DNA from: Alphaproteobacteria bacterium
GTDB lineage: Bacteria; Pseudomonadota; Alphaproteobacteria; UBA8366; Aestuariispiraceae
Direction: 5' to 3'
Length of the DNA stretch: 64,000 bases
NCBI GenBank assembly: GCA_006844765.1
Contig: SPJV01000105.1
Coordinates: 10,311-74,310, forward strand
The position numbers were made by a program, and so were the translations under genes. Each line of letters starts with the position of its first letter. The stretch's first letter is position 1. Shown here one piece after another: positions 59,135-64,000 of the stretch. The notes below the pieces were generated by a model. It was not told the origin of the DNA. It worked only from the letters and a program-made list of their open reading frames with translations, and searched no databases.

Positions 59135-61489
59135 CTAGGGTGATGGAAGCAGGGATAAGTGCGCCACCGACTTTTTCCTATCTTCGCCGCGTCCCGGAAT
59201 CCGGAAATAGCGACCGTCGGCCCAATCATCGACCAGATTGCCATAGAAGGGTGATGCGGGGTTGCCCGAAATGCCGCCAGCGATGGCAAAGACACTGTTA
59301 TCCAGGTTACTCAAATCATAGACGGCGCGCAGACCGGCACCATGGACATGGGCAAAGGGATCGTCGCTTCCTAGCCCCGACATCTGGCCGCGGTTCAGTG
59401 TGTGATCCCCCCCTGGTGTCGTGACGGGCCGGGCAGTCAGGTCACCGAGCAGGGGGATTGCCCCCATGATTCTGTGTCTCATGGGGGCCCGATGCAGCTT
59501 GGACCAGCGCCAGTCTTGCGGATCGTCTCCAAGCCGTTCTGTCAGCAGGTCTAGCGCGGATCTGAGAGAGGATCCAAGAATCTCCGCACAGCTTTCGCGA
59601 CGATCCGTTCCCTTATTATCGCACCATTCACCCTCTCCGGTGAGTGCGTTTTCCAGAAAGCTTGGATCAATCGGAATGCCACCGGTTGCCTGATCACCAA
59701 TGTCATCACGGACCAGAGCATTGAAAACCGCGTTGTGCCAGGCCGCATAAAGTGCCGGAGCGGCGGAGTCGGGATTCATGCGGAAATCCCAGTCCGTGAA
59801 GATTTGGCGTGCCTGAGTTGTTTCGGCGCTTTCTTCAAGGCCAGCAAGAAACACAGGCACCAGTCGCTTTGCAGCGTAGGAAAGCGTGTCGGTTTGTAAG
59901 TCCGTCTGCCCGGCGATGTCCCTCGGTGGCGTTGGGAATAGCGCGTCGCGCAGTCTCAAAGCGCGTTCCGGCGGCTGGAATCGCTGGGCGACAGCAGGGG
60001 GGCGGTCCGGCGGCACAACCCGGTTATTGGCATTGTAGATACGGCCTGCTTCGGGATTCAGGAGCGCATGAGTGGGTGAACGCCGGAGGATACCGCGCCA
60101 TGCGGCCTTTGGATCCGTGCTGATTAGGGGCAAGCCCCCTGAATGGCCCGGTGCTCTGATAGGCAGCAATCCCGGCACGGCAACGCCGACGTTTCCGTCC
60201 CGATCCGCATAGAAAAGGTTTTGGATCGGCGCGCCGAAACTCTGCAGCGCCCTCAGGAAATCATCCCAATCCTGCGCCCTGTTCAGGGCCCGCAGAGCAA
60301 GCGGGGTTTGGTCGGAAGAATCAAACCCGGTCCACTGGAGCGCCATCAGGGGAGAGCCCGGGTCTCGACTTGGCAGGATGGGGCCGAAAACAGTCTCGCG
60401 AACTGTAATGGTTTCAGGCTCACCGCCACTGCGGCTTATGACTTCTTCGCGGATTGTGAAATGCTGGGCGCCCCGTGCGGTTAGATAACGATCGGGGTCG
60501 GTGGGGTCTTCTTCGATGGCGACCAGATCCATGGTATCGGCATAGGTGGTGGTCATGCCCCAAGCGATATGACCATTGTGACCCAGGACCAGCATTGGCA
60601 CACCTGCCGCCCCGACACCTGTCAGGGTTAGGTTCGGCGTTTCGATTCGGATCGGATACCATGTTCCCGGCAACTCGAGCCCCAGATGCGGGTCATTGGC
60701 CAGGATCGGAGCTCCTGTATCGGTTAAGCCTCCACGGATCACCCAGGCGTTGGAGGCTTCCCGCTTCTTAAGTGGTGACGGAACCGGGATCATAGCCTTG
60801 GCAGCAGCTTCAGCCTGAGGAGCCAAGGTGGCGGGACCGGGGGCATCATGGGGTGGTAGAAGTTGGTCGAGACGTTCCGGGCTCAACCGGGACAAAAGCT
60901 CCGCCCTTAGTCGTTCACTGCGGTAATCGCCTGAGAGTTGGAAGGCCATTAACTTGCCCCAGATCAGGCTATCGGCAATGCGCCAGGGTTCCGGTTCATG
61001 CCAGATCAGTTGGAAGGGAAGGGGGAGGTAACTCTCTCGCGTCTCCAGCCAGTGATTGACGCCATCCGCATAGGCCTGGAATTCTGCATGGGCCTCTTTC
61101 GGTAAGGCCGCTTCATCCGCCAGGGCTCTTTTCCCAATTCCCAGCGCGCGCATATAGCGGTCTATGCCGAGACCACGATCTCCGATCAACTCCGACAGCC
61201 GTCCCGTACCAATTCGCCGGGTCATCTCCATCTGGAACAAGCGGTCCCGTGCATGAAGGTAACCAAGCGCTCGATAGGCATCCGTCAGATTGGTTGCCCG
61301 GATTGTTGCAATTCCGGTTTCGGCCGTGTCGATGGCAACCGGCGCTGAAAGGCCTGGGAGCGTCCTCTCTCCCTCAAGGCTTGGAATGCTTCCATACCAA
61401 AGAATCGCTGCCGCGGTTCCTGTACCAAAGACCACGGCGAGAAGAATTCGACCGCACCATTTCATCAAGCTTCGCATAGGGTTGATCAT
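59135..61489 (-). CDS. penicillin acylase family (Ntn-hydrolase) enzyme
   Basis: 784 residues. The N-terminal hydrophobic segment (ILLAVVFGTGTAAAILW) is a signal peptide or anchor. The A chain has GYLHARDRLFQMEMTRRIGTGRLSELIG. The spacer is followed by the nucleophile Ser246 in KKREASNAWVIRGG, then ANDPHLGLELPGTWY and LGHNGHIAWGMTTTYADTMD. It matures by autocleavage before Ser246 in the periplasm. Family members hydrolyse acyl amides, including acyl-homoserine lactones and beta-lactam side chains. The substrate here is unknown. Confidence 0.94.
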   Translation of the reverse strand: MINPMRSLMKWCGRILLAVVFGTGTAAAILWYGSIPSLEGERTLPGLSAPVAIDTAETGIATIRATNLTDAYRALGYLHARDRLFQMEMTRRIGTGRLSELIGDRGLGIDRYMRALGIGKRALADEAALPKEAHAEFQAYADGVNHWLETRESYLPLPFQLIWHEPEPWRIADSLIWGKLMAFQLSGDYRSERLRAELLSRLSPERLDQLLPPHDAPGPATLAPQAEAAAKAMIPVPSPLKKREASNAWVIRGGLTDTGAPILANDPHLGLELPGTWYPIRIETPNLTLTGVGAAGVPMLVLGHNGHIAWGMTTTYADTMDLVAIEEDPTDPDRYLTARGAQHFTIREEVISRSGGEPETITVRETVFGPILPSRDPGSPLMALQWTGFDSSDQTPLALRALNRAQDWDDFLRALQSFGAPIQNLFYADRDGNVGVAVPGLLPIRAPGHSGGLPLISTDPKAAWRGILRRSPTHALLNPEAGRIYNANNRVVPPDRPPAVAQRFQPPERALRLRDALFPTPPRDIAGQTDLQTDTLSYAAKRLVPVFLAGLEESAETTQARQIFTDWDFRMNPDSAAPALYAAWHNAVFNALVRDDIGDQATGGIPIDPSFLENALTGEGEWCDNKGTDRRESCAEILGSSLRSALDLLTERLGDDPQDWRWSKLHRAPMRHRIMGAIPLLGDLTARPVTTPGGDHTLNRGQMSGLGSDDPFAHVHGAGLRAVYDLSNLDNSVFAIAGGISGNPASPFYGNLVDDWADGRYFRIPGRGEDRKKSVAHLSLLPSP

Positions 61490-61568
61490 GCCTTTCAGTG
61501 ATGCTTGACGGCAACCCGATATCGGGCACTCTGGTCATGCATTCAGTCAACTAAATGGAGCGCCGAAC

Positions 61569-62456
61569 ATGACCGGCTTTGAAACCAAGTCAGTCTTATG
61601 TGCATCGACTTTCGGCTTCCATCGAATGGTTTATTCCGATTGGGGGCCACGGCAAGCGGCTGAAACGGTTGTCTGTGTCCATGGATTGACCCGAAATGGT
61701 CGGGACTTCGACTTTGTTGCCGCTAATTTGGCGCAGCAAGGCTACCGGGTTATCTGCCCCGATATTGTCGGCAGAGGACGCAGTGAGAACCTAGCACCGG
61801 GCGGGGTTTATGGCATTCCGCAATATGTCGCCGATATGACCGTATTGATGGCAGCGGAAGGTCTGGAAAGCGTTGCCTGGCTCGGTACCTCCATGGGGGG
61901 GCTGATTGGAATGGCTGTAGCCGCCATGGCTAATTCGCCAATTCAAAGTTTGATGTTGAATGATGTGGGGCCTTTTATCCCAAAGGCCTCTCTGGAGAGG
62001 ATCGGGGACTATGTCGGCATTGCCTGGCGCTTCGACAGCTTTGACACCGCACTTGCTCATGTAAAGAAGGCCTATGAGCCCTTTGGTCTGACCAGAGAAG
62101 AGGATTGGGTTGAATTGGCGCAAAATAGCTTGCGGGAAGAAACCGATCCTGAGACGGGTGCGCGAAGCTGGGTCAACAATTACGACACGCGAATAGCGGA
62201 CCCATTCAAGGATCAAGAAGTCGGGGATATCGATCTTTGGCTGGTCTGGGACACAATCGTCTGTCCGACTTGGGTGATACGAGGGGCGTTGTCTGATCTG
62301 CTGTTGCCGGACACAGCGGTTGAAATGCAGCAACGTGGACCGAAGGCCTCAGTGATTGAGGTTCCGAATACCGGCCATGCACCCGCCTTGATGGATGCGC
62401 AGCAAGCAGCCTCTGTCCGTGAATGGCTGACGAAGACGGTTGGGGGGCCGCAATGA
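61569..62456 (+). CDS. alpha/beta hydrolase
   Basis: 295 residues. VVCVHGLTRNGRDFDFVA is the oxyanion motif, GTSMGGLIGM carries the nucleophile serine near 116, IRGALSDLLLPDTA holds the acid and TGHAPALMD the histidine. The FDFVAANLAQQGYRVICPDIVGRGRS segment is typical of esterase/lyase-like members. GGAG lies about 9 bases before the ATG. It is divergent from the penicillin-acylase gene across 79 bases and its stop overlaps the next start (ATGA). Confidence 0.92.
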   Translation: MTGFETKSVLCASTFGFHRMVYSDWGPRQAAETVVCVHGLTRNGRDFDFVAANLAQQGYRVICPDIVGRGRSENLAPGGVYGIPQYVADMTVLMAAEGLESVAWLGTSMGGLIGMAVAAMANSPIQSLMLNDVGPFIPKASLERIGDYVGIAWRFDSFDTALAHVKKAYEPFGLTREEDWVELAQNSLREETDPETGARSWVNNYDTRIADPFKDQEVGDIDLWLVWDTIVCPTWVIRGALSDLLLPDTAVEMQQRGPKASVIEVPNTGHAPALMDAQQAASVREWLTKTVGGPQ

Positions 62457-62926
62457 CCATGAAATGGATGTTTGGCGGGATTCTTCTTCTGCTGCTGGGC
62501 GGCGTATCTCCTGCCGGGGCGGATTCCCGGGATGATGAATATGAAAGACTGGCGGGCGCGGCCCGTCAGTTGGCCGCTATTGATCCGTCTAATGCGTCGG
62601 GTCTGCAGACCATGCGTGGTCACGCGGTTCGTGTCGCCCGGATGATCACGCTCTTCGCGGTGTCAGAAACGGAAATCCGCTCTGAAGAGAAAGTCGCCCC
62701 ACCACCAAGCGGTCTTTTGACCCCGGCAGGGCAGGTTTCGGGCGGCGGATCGCTGTTGCCGGTTTCGGATGTACCGACATCCTGGTTCAATCATCGGATA
62801 TCGGACGCCCGCGATTCTATTCGGGAACTGATCGCGCTGTTGGACAAGGGTGGAAATGAAACGGCGGCGCTTCGTGCCGTTGCCGCTCGGGCAAGCACAG
62901 CGCTCGACAGCCTGGCAAGGCCTTAG
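62453..62926 (+). CDS. small exported protein of unknown function
   Basis: 157 residues from ATG 62453, overlapping the hydrolase stop by ATGA. A signal peptide is evident (KWMFGGILLLLLGGVSPAGA, cut before DSRDD). The mature part is helical, rich in Ala/Arg/Leu, with a Pro-rich loop in the middle (VAPPPSGLLTPAG). It is not recognised. An earlier ATG at 62423 lies inside the hydrolase gene and would disrupt the signal peptide. Confidence 0.75.
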   Translation: MTMKWMFGGILLLLLGGVSPAGADSRDDEYERLAGAARQLAAIDPSNASGLQTMRGHAVRVARMITLFAVSETEIRSEEKVAPPPSGLLTPAGQVSGGGSLLPVSDVPTSWFNHRISDARDSIRELIALLDKGGNETAALRAVAARASTALDSLARP

Positions 62927-62958
62927 TTTTTCGTTCGCGACATCTTTATCCAGAAACA

Positions 62959-62995
62959 GAAATGGGGCGGCTGGTTGAGAGCACGCCCCTATTTC
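62959..62995. terminator. bidirectional hairpin between convergent genes
   Basis: GAAATGGGGCG (62959-62969) pairs with CGCCCC (62984-62989), a single bulged T at 62990, and ATTTC (62991-62995), leaving a 14-base loop. It lies between the exported protein stop at 62926 and the RTX stop at 63026. There is no long T-run, so strength is uncertain. Confidence 0.5.
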
Positions 62996-63025
62996 TTGCC
63001 TTAGGCTTCGCGCCGTATTCTGCGG

Positions 63026-64000
63026 TTAAACAATACCGCTGTTGTCATCAGTTCCGGTTCCCACAACATCGTTCAGGCTGAGGCCGGTAACACCCTGCAA
63101 CACGGCGACATCGGTATAGGTTCCGGCATCACCATTTCCGTCCTGATTCACTTGAACGACCGTGTTGCCGCTTTCATCCTCGCTCAGCTTCACATAATCG
63201 GACAAGGCATCGCCGGAACCGATATTGACCAATTGAGAGATATCGAGCATGTCGCCTTCTGCGGTATCGAAGTCGGTGATGGTATCGACATCACTACCGT
63301 CCTTCACGATGAATGTATCAGCCCCATCGCCACCGGTCAGCGCATCATTACCTGCGCCACCATCAATAACGTTGTTTCCGGCGTCACCTTGGATCGTATC
63401 GGCGAAGTCGGACCCAATCACATTTTCGAAGTTGGAGATACTATCTCCGCCAGCGCCGGATACTGTGCCGGTCATGAAGTCTATGACAACACCACCATCG
63501 GAGTCTGCGTAGGAAAGGGTGTCTGTGCCGGCACCGCCATCCAACGTATCGGCCCCTTCGCCACCGGCTATGGTGTCGTCTCCGGCACCGCCGTCGATAT
63601 CATCCGCGGCAGCACTGCCGGCGATCACATCCTCGCCGGATGTCCCATCGACATCGACACCGGTTTCACTACTGACATCCGGTACATCGACGTGAACAGA
63701 CTGTGTCGTTGTCGCTGTGGTGCCGTTTGCGTCAGTCGCTGTAGCGGTAACGGTCAGATTGAAATCGGCCGAGACAGTACTGTCTGCGGTCAATGTCAGG
63801 CCGGAGAGGTCGTTGGTCGTCAGCGTCACGGACCCGTCCTGATTGACAGTGCCGGCTGACAGGGTCGCGCCGTTCGGCAGATTATCGACGGTGATCGTCA
63901 GACTATCGGAGGAGATGGCGTTGCTTGCCAGAGCCGCCGAGATATCAATCGGATAGCTATGCACTATTGCGGTATTGCCCCCGCCATTGGCGATGAAGTC
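63026..64000 (-). CDS. RTX calcium-binding protein with type I secretion C-terminal target domain (5' partial)
   Basis: The frame is open to base 64000, with no start visible, so only the C-terminal 324 residues are seen. A VCBS/cadherin-like segment comes first, then RTX repeats (GGAGDDTIAGGEGADTLDGG, GGAGNDALTGGDGADTF). The last 90 residues, with TFIVKDGSDVDTITDFDTAEGD and ending VTGLSLNDVV then GTGTDDNSGIV, match the VCA0849-type T1SS target domain pattern. Secretion by a type I exporter, perhaps the one at 13106-16320, is inferred. It is probably another large adhesin. Confidence 0.93.
   Translation of the reverse strand, partial: DFIANGGGNTAIVHSYPIDISAALASNAISSDSLTITVDNLPNGATLSAGTVNQDGSVTLTTNDLSGLTLTADSTVSADFNLTVTATATDANGTTATTTQSVHVDVPDVSSETGVDVDGTSGEDVIAGSAAADDIDGGAGDDTIAGGEGADTLDGGAGTDTLSYADSDGGVVIDFMTGTVSGAGGDSISNFENVIGSDFADTIQGDAGNNVIDGGAGNDALTGGDGADTFIVKDGSDVDTITDFDTAEGDMLDISQLVNIGSGDALSDYVKLSEDESGNTVVQVNQDGNGDAGTYTDVAVLQGVTGLSLNDVVGTGTDDNSGIV

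Noticed and set aside
63152..63859. 235-residue plus-strand frame antisense to the RTX repeats
   Set aside because: The opposite strand encodes clear RTX and target domains; the plus frame is a mirror of those repeats.
1..64000. tRNA, rRNA, CRISPR, transposon, prophage or integrase content
   Set aside because: No clover-leaf-like sequences, direct-repeat arrays or mobile-element proteins were seen in the gaps or frames.

Overview
The window looks like chromosome from a motile, Gram-negative alphaproteobacterium, possibly Rhodospirillales-like. The evidence is the cox/xdhC maturation genes, the alpha-E/ATP-grasp pair, a bacterial-type N-end-rule leucyltransferase (bpt), stator genes of MotA/MotB type, type I secretion proteins, frequent ATGA/TAATG overlaps and occasional GTG/TTG starts. 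No species can be named. I saw no rRNA, tRNA, CRISPR array, transposase, integrase or phage gene. Genes pack tightly on both strands. The only gene-free stretch over 300 bases is 25879-26244.

Region 1 (1-16320) holds a giant surface or secreted protein whose frame is open to the left edge. It has an acidic Glu-rich segment, RTX nonapeptides, a propeller-like stretch and eleven LamG-like modules alternating with VCBS/cadherin-like modules. An ABC exporter and a membrane fusion protein of a type I secretion system follow directly. The right edge (63026-64000, minus strand) holds the C-terminal part of a second RTX protein with a recognisable type I secretion target domain.

Region 2 (16429-19969) is a three-gene catabolic operon: an M20 carbamoylase/ureidohydrolase-type enzyme, an arylformamidase-like hydrolase with an apparent Rid-like N-terminal domain, and an FAD amino-acid-oxidase-like enzyme. 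After it come ftsB, valS, an alpha-methylacyl-CoA racemase-like gene, a methyltransferase, a coiled-coil membrane protein, a DUF1194 protein and a membrane-anchored hydrolase.

Region 3 (27912-32819, minus) is a maturation operon for a molybdenum hydroxylase: MoxR ATPase (coxD-like), VWA protein (coxE-like), two XdhC-family proteins and a MoeA-like/MocA-like fusion. No oxidoreductase subunits are present. A coxG-like gene lies at 38829-39560. Between them are a cyclic-nucleotide-binding/TPR protein and a ydbH-ynbE-ydbL set, the intermembrane lipid-transport bridge known from E. coli.

Region 4 (39766-49296) has a solitary Panacea/SocA-like gene, an NhaD-type antiporter, a nitroreductase, an EAL-CBS-degenerate GGDEF protein, a DadA-like dehydrogenase with a 3-hydroxyisobutyrate-dehydrogenase-like gene and a divergent LysR regulator, then a GNAT/MoxR pair. 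Region 5 (49406-57088) has bpt, alpha-E, a permuted ATP-grasp protein, an RDD protein, and a motA-motB-motB cluster followed by a membrane-anchored methyltransferase. Region 6 (57184-62926) has a flavin reductase, L-serine dehydratase, a penicillin-acylase family enzyme, an alpha/beta hydrolase and a small exported protein.

No single undescribed system stands out with strong support. The most interesting items are the LamG giant with its own exporter but no recognisable C-terminal RTX signal, the Rid-like/formamidase-like fusion beside an FAD oxidase, the tandem MotB pair, the solitary Panacea protein and a pseudoknot-capable intergenic element. All calls come from reading the sequence, with no database search.
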